Shown: one piece after another, positions 17,164 through 24,144 of the stretch | How positions within the stretch are numbered: position 1 is the first letter of the stretch | Layout: each line of letters begins with the position of its first letter | Origin: Alphaproteobacteria bacterium | GTDB taxonomy: Bacteria > Pseudomonadota > Alphaproteobacteria > Caulobacterales > Caulobacteraceae | Reading direction: 5' to 3' | Length of the DNA stretch: 41,891 nucleotides | NCBI GenBank assembly: GCA_018826515.1 | Contig: JAHKAM010000052.1 | Location: 1 to 41,891 of the forward strand | Notes under the pieces: generated by a model | Database searches by the model: none | What the model was told of the DNA's origin: nothing | Seen by the model: only the letters and a program-made list of their open reading frames with translations | Translations under genes and position numbers: made by a program

Positions 17164-17484
17164 TTACCGCCCCGGCCGCTCCCAGCCATAGGCGACCCAG
17201 GCGCCGTCGACCTTGCGCGCCTCGATGACGTCATCGGCGCGGCGGGTGCGGACGACGGCCTTGCGGCGCGCGCCCAGGGCCAGGCCGGCGAAGAAGACCA
17301 GAACGGCGGCGAACAGGGCGATCACGGCCACGGCCACGGCCGTGAAGACCGCCAGAACCGCGCCCACGGTCATGGCGACCAGCGTCGCGATCACGCCGCC
17401 CAGCCACAGGACGGGCGCCAGAAGCCCGTTCGCCGGACGGCGGGCGGACGGACCGAAGATCAGACGGTCGGACTGGGTCATCAA
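17164..17484 (-). CDS. Small membrane protein, hypothetical
   Basis: A 106-residue protein with two adjacent hydrophobic segments between about residues 22 and 70 (LLAPVLWLGGVIATLVAMTV and the Val/Ala-rich stretch after it), then a basic cytoplasmic-looking tail with RRKAVVRTRRADDVIEARKV. The start could be either of two adjacent ATG codons (17484 or 17481). It lies directly upstream of the amidase gene and is probably co-transcribed. I do not recognise a named family. Confidence 0.7.
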   Translation of the reverse strand: MMTQSDRLIFGPSARRPANGLLAPVLWLGGVIATLVAMTVGAVLAVFTAVAVAVIALFAAVLVFFAGLALGARRKAVVRTRRADDVIEARKVDGAWVAYGWERPGR

Positions 17485-17583
17485 ATCACCTTGCCGGACG
17501 TCGGAAACGACGCCGCGCCCTCAATGTCGGTCCACAGGGCTGAACGGTCAATGACCGGCCCCTTCACAGGCGAGTGTTCCGGC

Positions 17584-19365
17584 TCAATACGGCTGGTCCG
17601 CGAGCACCGAAGCCCCCGACGCGCGGGCCCGTTCGGTCTGGATGCGGCGAACCGTCGCCTCTGCCGCCGGATCGTTCATGATCCCGCCGATCCCGACCAG
17701 GACCCGCGCCGCCTCGCCGGAAACGCCGAACGCTTCCGACAGGGCTTCGAACGGCGACTGGGACTCCGGATAGCGCTGGAACCGCACCGAATCCCCGGCG
17801 GGGATGCGGGCCAGTTCGCGGGCCTTGGCGATGGCTTCCTCAAGCCCGCCCAGCTGATCGACCAGGCCGATCTGCATGGCCTGGGCGCCGGTCCAGACGC
17901 GACCGCGGGCGATCTCCCGCACCCGGGCGGGCGGCAGGCGACGGCCGGCGGCGACGCGGGCGATGAACTCTTCATAGGTCCGGTCGATCTGGGCCGCGAA
18001 AGCCGCGCGCTGGGCCGGGGTGAAGTCCTGCGACGGCGAGAAGGCGTCAGCGTAGTCGCCGCCGACCGACAGGTTGCGCATGTCGACGCCGAACCGGCCG
18101 AGCGCCTCGGCCAGCACGAATTTGCCGCCGTAGACGCCGATCGAGCCGGTCAGGGTCGAGGGCTGGGCCACGATCCAGTTGGCTTCCGAACTGATCCAGT
18201 AGCCGCCCGAGGCCGCATAGTCGCCCATCGACACCACCACCGGCTTGCCCGCCGCCTTGGCCGCGCGCACCGCCGCGAGGATCTGCTCCGAGGCTTCCGG
18301 CGAGCCGCCGGGCGACGAGACGCGGAAGACGATGGCCTTGACGCTGTCGTCCTCGATGGCGTCGTAGAGGGCTTCGGCCAGGTCGTCCGACATGATTGAG
18401 GAGCCGCCGCCGAACGGATCGCCGCCGCCGCCCGTGCCGGTCATGATGCCGCCCTCGCCGCCGACGATGGCGATGGCGTTGCGCCCCGAACCGGTGCGCG
18501 GTCCCTGCGCCGAGGCGTAGTCGGAAAACTCCATGATCTCGGCGTTGCGGCCGGCCCGGCGTCTGGCCTCGGCCTCCGCCTCCTCGACCTGGCCGATCTT
18601 GTCGATCAGTCGCCGTTGCAGGGCCTGGGCCGAAGAGTAGGGCCCGGCTTCGATGGTGGCGCGCAGCGCCGCCGGCGCCAGCCGCCGGTCCTGCGCCGCA
18701 TTGGCCAGGGCCGAGGTGTAGATGGACGTCATCCAGGCCGTCATCGCCTCGCGGTGCGCCGGGGTGAAGTCGCTCTCATTGTATTCGTTGACGGCGTTCT
18801 TGTACTCGTAGCGCTGCTCGAACTGGGCGTTCACGCCGTATTTGTCGAAGGCCCGGCCGAGGAAGATTCCGTCGGCCGAAAAGCCGGCCAGCTGGAAGCT
18901 GGCGGTGTTCTGCATCCACAGTTCCGAGGCCGAAGCGCCGATCATATAGCTGGAAACCGTCGTGCCGACCGGCATGAAGCCCTGGCTGTGGGCGATGACG
19001 ACCTTGCCCGAGGCCCGGAAGCGACGAATGGCCTGCCGGATCTCGTCTGCCGCGGCGGGGGTGATTCCCGCCTCGGGAAGACGGAGCAGCAGCACCTTGA
19101 CCCGGTTGTCGTCCTCGGCCTGGGCCAGGGTGTCGACGATCTGCAGCGTCGACAGGCCCGAGCCGCCGAAGACGGCGAACGGGTTATTGGGCGCCTGGTC
19201 GGTGACCCCGGCGCGCAGGTCGAGCTCCAGCACCGTATTGCGCGGCGTCGGCTCCCTGGATGAAGCCGAACTGATCGCGATGGTGATGAAGATGAAGGGC
19301 ACCACCACCAGAAAGAGGAACATTCCGGCGAACACGCCGAGGACGGTCAGGAAAAACTGCTTCAT
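17584..19365 (-). CDS. sppA: Signal peptide peptidase SppA, long (67K) form
   Basis: A ~593-residue membrane-anchored serine protease of family S49 that degrades leftover signal peptides. An N-terminal membrane helix follows MKQFFLTVLGVF. The protein has two tandem ClpP-like halves. The catalytic Lys is in RYEYKNAVNEY (K189, counting from this start) and the Ser in YAASGGYWIS (S386), as in the E. coli Lys-Ser dyad. I chose the ATG at 19365; an ATG at 19407 would add 14 residues before the membrane helix and cannot be excluded. No partner gene is evident. Confidence 0.92.
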   Translation of the reverse strand: MKQFFLTVLGVFAGMFLFLVVVPFIFITIAISSASSREPTPRNTVLELDLRAGVTDQAPNNPFAVFGGSGLSTLQIVDTLAQAEDDNRVKVLLLRLPEAGITPAAADEIRQAIRRFRASGKVVIAHSQGFMPVGTTVSSYMIGASASELWMQNTASFQLAGFSADGIFLGRAFDKYGVNAQFEQRYEYKNAVNEYNESDFTPAHREAMTAWMTSIYTSALANAAQDRRLAPAALRATIEAGPYSSAQALQRRLIDKIGQVEEAEAEARRRAGRNAEIMEFSDYASAQGPRTGSGRNAIAIVGGEGGIMTGTGGGGDPFGGGSSIMSDDLAEALYDAIEDDSVKAIVFRVSSPGGSPEASEQILAAVRAAKAAGKPVVVSMGDYAASGGYWISSEANWIVAQPSTLTGSIGVYGGKFVLAEALGRFGVDMRNLSVGGDYADAFSPSQDFTPAQRAAFAAQIDRTYEEFIARVAAGRRLPPARVREIARGRVWTGAQAMQIGLVDQLGGLEEAIAKARELARIPAGDSVRFQRYPESQSPFEALSEAFGVSGEAARVLVGIGGIMNDPAAEATVRRIQTERARASGASVLADQPY

Positions 19366-19469
19366 GGCGAGGGGAGTCGTCCGGAGCGCGGGCCGGGTCA
19401 TGGCCACATTTTGACCATAGGGCGGCAGGCCCTGCCGTCAAATGAACGTCACGTAACGGGCGAGCGGCG

Positions 19470-19490
19470 ACGCAGCATCCGATGCTGCGT
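19470..19490. promoter_or_regulatory. 21-bp perfect palindrome between sppA and panD
   Basis: Two 10-bp arms, ACGCAGCATC and GATGCTGCGT, flank a single central base. With no room for an RNA loop, a DNA operator for a dimeric regulator is more likely than a terminator. It lies about 100 nt from each of the divergent starts of sppA and panD, so either gene could be the target. Confidence 0.55.
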
Positions 19491-19587
19491 TGCAACGACA
19501 AGATTGATGGCGGGCCGCGAAGTCCCTATATGAGCGATCTGCGAGCGGGGGCCGAACGCCCCGCGTCACAACCGGACCGCACTCCCC

Positions 19588-19944
19588 ATGCTGGTCACCC
19601 TCATGAAGGCCAAGCTGCACCGCGCGACGGTGACCCAGGCCGATCTCGACTATGAAGGCTCGATCGCCATCGACAGCGATCTGCTGGACGCCGCCGGCAT
19701 CTTTCCGCACGAGCAGGTCGATGTGCTGAACATCACAAACGGCGCCCGCTTCACCACCTACGCCATCGAGGCCCCGCGCGGCTCGCGCGTCATCGGCGTC
19801 AACGGCGCCGCCGCCCGTCTGGTGCAGAAGAATGACCGCGTCATCGTCGTGACCTACGGCCAGCTGCCCGAGGAAGAGGCCCGCCAGTGGTCTCCGACCG
19901 TGGTCCTGCTGGGCGACAACAACGAGATCAAACGCGCGGCTTGA
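19588..19944 (+). CDS. panD: PanD, aspartate 1-decarboxylase precursor
   Basis: A 118-residue proenzyme that makes beta-alanine from L-aspartate for pantothenate and CoA synthesis. It cleaves itself between Gly24 and Ser25 (YEGSIAID), and Ser25 becomes the pyruvoyl cofactor. The conserved [10 protein letters not shown] start, the INNGAR-like block NITNGARF, and [10 protein letters not shown] near the end match the family. The ATG at 19588 gives the expected length, with a second ATG five codons later. No other pantothenate gene lies nearby. Confidence 0.96.
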   Translation: MLVTLMKAKLHRATVTQADLDYEGSIAIDSDLLDAAGIFPHEQVDVLNITNGARFTTYAIEAPRGSRVIGVNGAAARLVQKNDRVIVVTYGQLPEEEARQWSPTVVLLGDNNEIKRAA

Positions 19945-19989
19945 CGGCGGCCGGGTTCCGGCCTCCCCTCCGGCTCCGGGAGGATGATC

Positions 19990-20265
19990 ATGGAACGCAC
20001 CATTCGCACGGCCCGCTGGCCCCTGTACGGGGCCTTCGTGATCGCATCCGTGGTCTCCGCGATGCTGGCCCTGCCGATCGGCCTGAGGTCTCTCGGCCTT
20101 CAGCCCAACGATGTGACCTTCCTACCGCTCACCATCACGGGCCTGCCATGGAGCGGGCCCCTGTTCCTGATGGAACTGGACTCGGTCACCCGCCTGGCCG
20201 TCGCCCTGGTCGCCAATGTGCTGAACCTCGCGGTGGGCCTGATGCTGGCGCGCGGCTCGGACTGA
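19990..20265 (+). CDS. Small two-helix membrane protein, hypothetical
   Basis: A 91-residue protein with hydrophobic segments around residues 13-30 (YGAFVIASVVSAMLALPIGL) and 68-88 (VTRLAVALVANVLNLAVGLM). The ATG at 19990 is preferred over the one at 19984, because GGGAGG (19978-19983) is 6 nt from the former and touches the latter. It follows panD by 45 nt and is closed by the terminator 20276-20300. I do not recognise the family. Confidence 0.65.
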   Translation: MERTIRTARWPLYGAFVIASVVSAMLALPIGLRSLGLQPNDVTFLPLTITGLPWSGPLFLMELDSVTRLAVALVANVLNLAVGLMLARGSD

Positions 20266-20275
20266 GCGCGGAAAA

Positions 20276-20300
20276 GGCCCCGACGTCTGACGCCGGGGCC
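20276..20300. terminator. Hairpin terminator between convergent genes
   Basis: GGCCCCG and CGGGGCC arms enclose ~11 nt that themselves hold a CGTC/GACG pairing. It lies between the stop codons of the small membrane protein and the convergent SIMPL-domain gene. There is no long T-run, so it may end transcription from both sides only partly. Confidence 0.65.
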
Positions 20301-20326
20301 CTCGGTTCTCGCCTCGGGGCGACGAC

Positions 20327-21127
20327 CTAGCGGTTCAGGTCGTACACGCCCGTGATGTCGATCCGCACCGTCAGCTCGCCAGCCGCGACCGGCGTCGAGC
20401 CGCCCGAGTCCATGGCCATCTCCGCGCGGGCGTACATCGGCTGCGGCGGACGCGGGCTGTAGCCGCCGCCTTCCGACAGCGAGCGGATGCCGCCCAGCTG
20501 CACGCCCAGGGCCTGGGCATAGAGCGAGGCCTTGGCCTGCAGATTGCGCACGGCGATCTGGCGCGCCTGGTTCTCGGCCGCCGTCGGGTCCTTGAGGCCG
20601 AAACTGATGCCGTCGATCTGGTTGACGCCGGCCGCGACCACGGCGTCGGCGGTCGTGCCCACGGCGTCCAGGTCGTTGATGATCACCGTCACCCGGTTGT
20701 TGGCCTGATAGCCGCGCAGCCGCGGCGGCTCGTTCTGGACGTAGTCATACTGGGCCGAAAGATTCAGGCCCGAGGTCTGGACGTCGCGCGCCTCGATCCC
20801 GGCGCGGCGCAGGACGGCCATGACCTGGTTCATCCGCGTGGCGTTCAGCTGCATCGCCTCGGCGGCCGTGGTCGCCTCGGTGACGACGCCGAAGCTGATG
20901 GTGGCCATGTCCGGCGCGGTCTTGACCTCGCCGAAGGCCGACAGGTTCAGGGCCGGGCGGTCGGCCACGGCGTGGATCATCAGGGGCGCGCCGCCCGCGG
21001 GCTGCGACTGCGCCATGGCGGCCGGGGCGGCGGCGAACAGGGCGGCGGCGGCCATCACGGCGCCGGTCATCATCAGCATGCGATTGGACAGGGCCGGCGG
21101 GGCGGCGACGGCGGTGGAACGGGTCAT
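20327..21127 (-). CDS. SIMPL-domain (DUF541) periplasmic protein
   Basis: A 266-residue secreted protein of the BP26/OMP28/YggE type. A signal peptide covers the first ~40 residues (hydrophobic MMTGAVMAAAALFAAAPAAM, cleavage near MAQS). The domain follows with GEVKTAPDMATISFGV, MNQVMAVLRRAGIEARDVQT and YQANNRVTVIINDLDAVG. Members form periplasmic rings in some species, and their function is poorly defined. I set the start at the ATG at 21127, directly before the signal peptide. The upstream extension is not family-like. Confidence 0.88.
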   Translation of the reverse strand: MTRSTAVAAPPALSNRMLMMTGAVMAAAALFAAAPAAMAQSQPAGGAPLMIHAVADRPALNLSAFGEVKTAPDMATISFGVVTEATTAAEAMQLNATRMNQVMAVLRRAGIEARDVQTSGLNLSAQYDYVQNEPPRLRGYQANNRVTVIINDLDAVGTTADAVVAAGVNQIDGISFGLKDPTAAENQARQIAVRNLQAKASLYAQALGVQLGGIRSLSEGGGYSPRPPQPMYARAEMAMDSGGSTPVAAGELTVRIDITGVYDLNR

Positions 21128-21335
21128 CTCGTCAGAACTCCTCGAAGCGGGGCGGTCGTTCAGCCTGACGTAGGCGACGACCGTGGCGGCACCTTGGCCG
21201 TATCCGTCTGAATGAACGCCCGCCGCCCCCTGGCAGGTTCCATTCATCGGCGTGAATTCGGCGACAGACCGGCGGCGATCCAATGGCGCTTGGCAAGCCG
21301 CCGGGCCGCCTGCTAGGCCAGACCGACGGCCCGGA

Positions 21336-21408
21336 GGGCGCGTAGCTCAATGGTTAGAGCCGACCGCTCATAACGGTCTGGTTGGGGGTTCGAGTCCCTC
21401 CGCGCCTA
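21336..21408 (+). tRNA. tRNA with CAU anticodon (Ile2 or elongator Met)
   Basis: A complete cloverleaf can be drawn: acceptor GGGCGCG with CGCGCCT (first pair G-U), D stem GCTC/GAGC, anticodon stem GACCG/CGGTC with loop CTCATAA, T stem GGGGG/CCCTC with loop TTCGAGT, and discriminator A at 21408. CCA is not fully encoded. The anticodon CAU could be read as Met, or as Ile when C34 becomes lysidine; the anticodon stem lacks the G-C run of an initiator. Its 3' end is the left attachment site of the island. Confidence 0.92.
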
Positions 21409-21415
21409 CCGCCTC
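21394..21415 (+). other. attL, left attachment site in the tRNA 3' end
   Basis: GTCCCTCCGCGCCTACCGCC plus TC covers the T arm, acceptor 3' strand and two bases beyond the tRNA. It matches the right site 30168-30189 at 20 of 22 positions. Confidence 0.8.
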
Positions 21416-21469
21416 ACAGGCCGGGCCCAGTGGTGGCAAAGAGTAGCAGTGAAACAAGGGCTTACGGAG

Positions 21470-21500
21470 CTTGCCCTGTTACACATCACTGCTACACACG
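21470..21500 (+). repeat. 31-nt direct repeat, left copy (candidate integrase arm site)
   Basis: Starts CTTGCCCTGT and ends TGCTACACACG, with a variable centre of 10 nt. The same 31-nt layout occurs at 30079-30109. It ends 4 nt before the integrase ATG, so integrase binding here could also repress its own gene. The distance from the att core is ~55 nt, fitting an arm-type site. Confidence 0.7.
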
Positions 21501-21504
21501 AGGC

Positions 21505-23160
21505 ATGAAAGCCGTGGCCGGTCACTCCCATCTCACCCGCAGGGGCAGCACCTACTATTTCCGCCGCCGGGTGCCGCTCGCGCTCCGCCGGGCCTTCCCG
21601 TTTGAGGCTTGGATCGAGAGCCTCCACACCACCGACTTTGAGGAAGCCAAGCGGCTGGTCCGCGCACGGTCGGTGGAGATCGACAACCGGATCACGGCGG
21701 CGCTGGCAGAGGGTAACTCCACCCCCTCGCCTCCGCTGCGACCGGACGAGGCCGCCTCCCTCGCTAAGCTATGGCTGAAGGAGCGGCTGGACGCTGACGC
21801 TGAGTGGCGGCTTACGGGCGGGCCCGACTGGCACCGCAATCAGGGGACGGTGCTGCTGGAGAAAGCGGCGGCGGCCCGATGCCAGCTCGCCAAGGGCCTC
21901 TGGCGCTGCGTCGGAGGGGACGCGGACGAGGTCCTGGCCAAGGCCGGACGCTTCTACGGGAAGGAGGACCCCAGCCGTCGCCTCATGGCCGGGCAGCTTC
22001 TTGAGGCTCAGGTAGCCTACTTCGATGCGGTGGAGGCACGGCAGCAGGGCGCAGTCGTCAAGGCCCCGGACGCCTCTCCCCTGCCCCTGAGCGCCCCCTC
22101 AGGGCAGCCCTCCGGTCGCACAGTGGACGACCTCATCACCGCCTATACCGCCGACAAGGCAACGGCCCACGGCGAGGGGGTGGTGATGAAACGGTACCGC
22201 CACATCTTCGCCGCCCTGCGGGAACTGCTGGGCCCCCAGCGGGTGGTCAGTACTCTGACGCGGGCAGATGGCCGGGCCGTGCGGGACTTCCTCGCCACCG
22301 TGCCCAAACACGCCGGGAAGAAGTACCCGAAGCTCTCCCTGAGGGAGGCCGTGGCGGCGGGCGCGCGAGACGAAGCGCCTAAGCTCGTCCCCAAGACCGT
22401 CGCCTCGTACATGCAGAACCTGAACGCCATGATGAACTGGGCCGCAGCCGAGGAATGGATCGAGCGCAACCCGTTCTCCGGCCTTGTCGGCAGGGCGGAG
22501 TCTCAGGCTGAGCGACGGGGGTACACGGCAGACGAACTAGACCGGCTGTTTGTAAGCCTGATCCCGCTCAAGGGCCTCACGCCATGGCAGTTCTGGCTCC
22601 CGGCCCTCGCCCTCTACACCGGGGCGCGGCTCAACGAGCTGGCTCAGCTCCGCGTTGAAGACGTGGTCGAGGTGGAGGGGACCCCCTGCATCCGCATCTC
22701 CCCGTACACGGCGGAGGGGCTCCAGTCTGGCGACAAGCGGGTGAAGACCGCAGGCAGCAAGCGGACGGTCCCCCTACACGCCGACCTCGTTGCGCTGGGC
22801 TTTGTCGAGTTCGCCCGGGGTCGGGGCAAGGGCCCAGCCCGCATCTTTTACGAGCTGCCGGAGGGGCCGAACGGCGGCTACTCGCATGAGGCGTCCCGGT
22901 GGTTCGGCAAGCACCTCGGCCGGACGGGGGTGAAGCGCCCCGGCCTCGTCTTTCACTCGTTCCGCCACACGTTCAGGGACGCCGCGAGAGATGGCGGAGT
23001 TCCCGACCCGGTGGCCGAGGCGCTAGGCGGCTGGAGTTCGCGCAAGGTCTCCGATCAGTACGGCAGTCGGACGCGGATCAAGCCCTTCAAGAGCGCGGTG
23101 GACGCACTGGATTATGGTGGGTTCAGCCTGCTGAAGGTGGCGGGAGCGCACCCGGCCTAG
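21505..23160 (+). CDS. int: Tyrosine site-specific integrase of the island
   Basis: A 551-residue tyrosine recombinase that would insert and excise the island at the tRNA. The N-terminus HLTRRGSTYYFRRRVP is the DUF6538-type head seen in many alphaproteobacterial integrases. A SAM-like core-binding part lies near 230-330. The catalytic residues can be seen: R375 (TGARLNELAQL), H484 and R487 (HSFRHTF), W510 (GGWSS) in the place of the second His, and the nucleophile Y519 (SDQYGSR). I use the ATG at 21505; the longer frame reads through the tRNA. It lies directly beside attL, as usual for such islands. Confidence 0.93.
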   Translation: MKAVAGHSHLTRRGSTYYFRRRVPLALRRAFPFEAWIESLHTTDFEEAKRLVRARSVEIDNRITAALAEGNSTPSPPLRPDEAASLAKLWLKERLDADAEWRLTGGPDWHRNQGTVLLEKAAAARCQLAKGLWRCVGGDADEVLAKAGRFYGKEDPSRRLMAGQLLEAQVAYFDAVEARQQGAVVKAPDASPLPLSAPSGQPSGRTVDDLITAYTADKATAHGEGVVMKRYRHIFAALRELLGPQRVVSTLTRADGRAVRDFLATVPKHAGKKYPKLSLREAVAAGARDEAPKLVPKTVASYMQNLNAMMNWAAAEEWIERNPFSGLVGRAESQAERRGYTADELDRLFVSLIPLKGLTPWQFWLPALALYTGARLNELAQLRVEDVVEVEGTPCIRISPYTAEGLQSGDKRVKTAGSKRTVPLHADLVALGFVEFARGRGKGPARIFYELPEGPNGGYSHEASRWFGKHLGRTGVKRPGLVFHSFRHTFRDAARDGGVPDPVAEALGGWSSRKVSDQYGSRTRIKPFKSAVDALDYGGFSLLKVAGAHPA

Positions 23161-23355
23161 AGGATGGCCCTAGAAGCCTCAGGGAAGCCCGTACAGCGCC
23201 CTCCTGATCCTCGCCGATATCAGCCCGCCGCGAGCCCCGGAAGGGACTCAGCGACTCTCGCTGAGTCAAACAGCGGGTCAGCATGTTTTGGGGTGGCTGC
23301 GCCCCCTCCATCCGCCGGTCCACTCATGGGGCCCTGAGGGTGACCAAAGGGACCA

Positions 23356-23444
23356 AGAGGTAACCTGATGGTTCCTCTAGGTGATGACGATGAGGAAGAA
23401 CTATAAGGAAGACTTACAGGGAGACCTATAGGTAACCTATAGGT
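23356..23444. promoter_or_regulatory. Hairpin and paired 10-bp palindromes downstream of int
   Basis: At 23356-23378 AGAGG-T-AACC pairs with GGTT-CCTCT around a TGAT loop. At 23424-23433 and 23435-23444 the perfect palindrome ACCTATAGGT occurs twice, 11 bp apart, which is one helical turn. The second pair looks like a cooperative operator, and the first could end the integrase transcript or serve as an RNA processing site. The stretch is A-rich compared with its surroundings and encodes no gene that I can support. Confidence 0.5.
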
Positions 23445-23532
23445 TCTTACGTAGAAACAAGGGCGAGACTTTCAAGAGGCCGCCAGCTCGCTACTGTTGG
23501 AGTGGGTCTCCCGCGCAACGGTCTCCCCGGTG

Positions 23533-23561
23533 TCGAATAAAGTCGCACTATAGGAGACCGG
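23533..23561 (+). promoter_or_regulatory. T7/SP6-like phage RNA polymerase promoter, repeat 1
   Basis: A 29-nt unit with the core GTCGCACTATAGGAGACC. With the G at 23553 as +1, 13 of 19 positions from -17 to +2 match the T7 consensus TAATACGACTCACTATAGG, including the unbroken run CACTATAGG; the block GTCGCACTATAGGAG also matches SP6-type promoters at 12 of 15. A hairpin (CCGG-A-GCC / GGC-C-CCGG) follows. 25 of 29 positions equal repeat 2. Confidence 0.6.
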
Positions 23562-23589
23562 AGCCCTCAGGCCCCGGCTTCCGACGATG

Positions 23590-23618
23590 TCGAATTAAGC
23601 CACAGTATAGGAGACCGG
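23590..23618 (+). promoter_or_regulatory. T3-like phage RNA polymerase promoter, repeat 2
   Basis: The core is AATTAAGCCACAGTATAGG. With the G at 23610 as +1, 15 of 19 positions match the T3 consensus AATTAACCCTCACTAAAGG. GAGACCGG follows as in repeat 1, and a GACCGG/CCGGTC hairpin forms directly downstream. The start is 57 nt after repeat 1. Confidence 0.6.
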
Positions 23619-23642
23619 AAGCCACTCACGCTCTGCCGGTCC

Positions 23643-23671
23643 CCGAATAAACCCTCACCCTAGGAGAACCG
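23643..23671 (+). promoter_or_regulatory. T3-like phage RNA polymerase promoter, repeat 3
   Basis: The core is AATAAACCCTCACCCTAGG. With the G at 23663 as +1, 15 of 19 positions match the T3 consensus, with an unbroken AACCCTCAC run. GAGAACCG follows and an ACCGC/GCGGT hairpin forms downstream. It is the most diverged unit (21 of 29 positions equal repeat 1), with the -4 to -3 positions changed. The start is 53 nt after repeat 2. Confidence 0.55.
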
Positions 23672-23747
23672 CACCGCCTAGCAGCGGTCGGCAGGCCACC
23701 ACGTCCGCTCTCCACCACACCCGGGCTCAGCCCAACATCTCCCTCTC

Positions 23748-23780
23748 AGGGCCCCGGTCATCCGGCGGCCCTTTTTCTTT
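23748..23780 (+). terminator. Intrinsic terminator after the promoter-like array
   Basis: AGGGCC pairs with GGCCCT, with an inner CGG/CCG pairing around TCAT, followed by TTTTTCTTT. It lies 85-195 nt downstream of the three promoter-like units and only 9 nt before the next ATG, so transcripts from the array would mostly end here as short non-coding RNAs unless read through. Confidence 0.75.
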
Positions 23781-23789
23781 GGACCGACC

Positions 23790-24140
23790 ATGACCAAAAC
23801 CACCACCACCACCGCCGTGCGAGCTTACGACTTCGACGGAGCACCCGTCGTTCACGTGCAGATGTCCAATGCCCGGGGCACCTTCGCCACGTTCGACGCT
23901 GCCGACTACGACCACCTCCGTAAGCTGTACCCCGGTCGCTGGAGGCTGAACGACAACGGGAGAGGAGCAATCTACGTCCGCGCCGTCAGGCCGGGCGAAT
24001 CAAGTCGAAACGTGAACCTGGCCCGCGAGGCACTGCAACCGGGACCGGGGCGCATCGTCCGCTACCGTGATGGAAATCGCCTAAACCTTCGTCGGTCTAA
24101 CCTGCTGGAGGAGTGGCGGAGGAACGCGCCACGCCATTAG
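23790..24140 (+). CDS. HNH-family homing-endonuclease-like protein lacking catalytic histidines
   Basis: A 116-residue protein with the layout of phage HNH proteins of the AP2-associated type: FATFDAADYDHLRKL near 32-46, then W51-R-L and GRGAIYVR, then the region where such enzymes carry LHR and DHIDGN. Here these read NLAREAL (77-83) and VRYRDGNRLNLRRSNL (90-105), so the expected histidines are missing while the closing N-L-RR-NL stays intact. A DNA-binding role without cleavage is my inference. The start at 23790 directly follows an intrinsic terminator and has only a weak ribosome site. It converges on the HIRAN-BRCT gene with 4 nt between the stops. Confidence 0.7.
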   Translation: MTKTTTTTAVRAYDFDGAPVVHVQMSNARGTFATFDAADYDHLRKLYPGRWRLNDNGRGAIYVRAVRPGESSRNVNLAREALQPGPGRIVRYRDGNRLNLRRSNLLEEWRRNAPRH

Positions 24141-24144
24141 CGGC

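Noticed and set aside
23533..23671. CRISPR array
   Set aside because: Only three diverged 29-nt units with 24- and 28-nt gaps, units 21-25 of 29 alike, and no cas genes; the hairpins and T7-like core fit promoters better.
23533..23671. Integron attC sites
   Set aside because: No integron integrase, no paired simple sites, and the units are direct repeats with an asymmetrical core.
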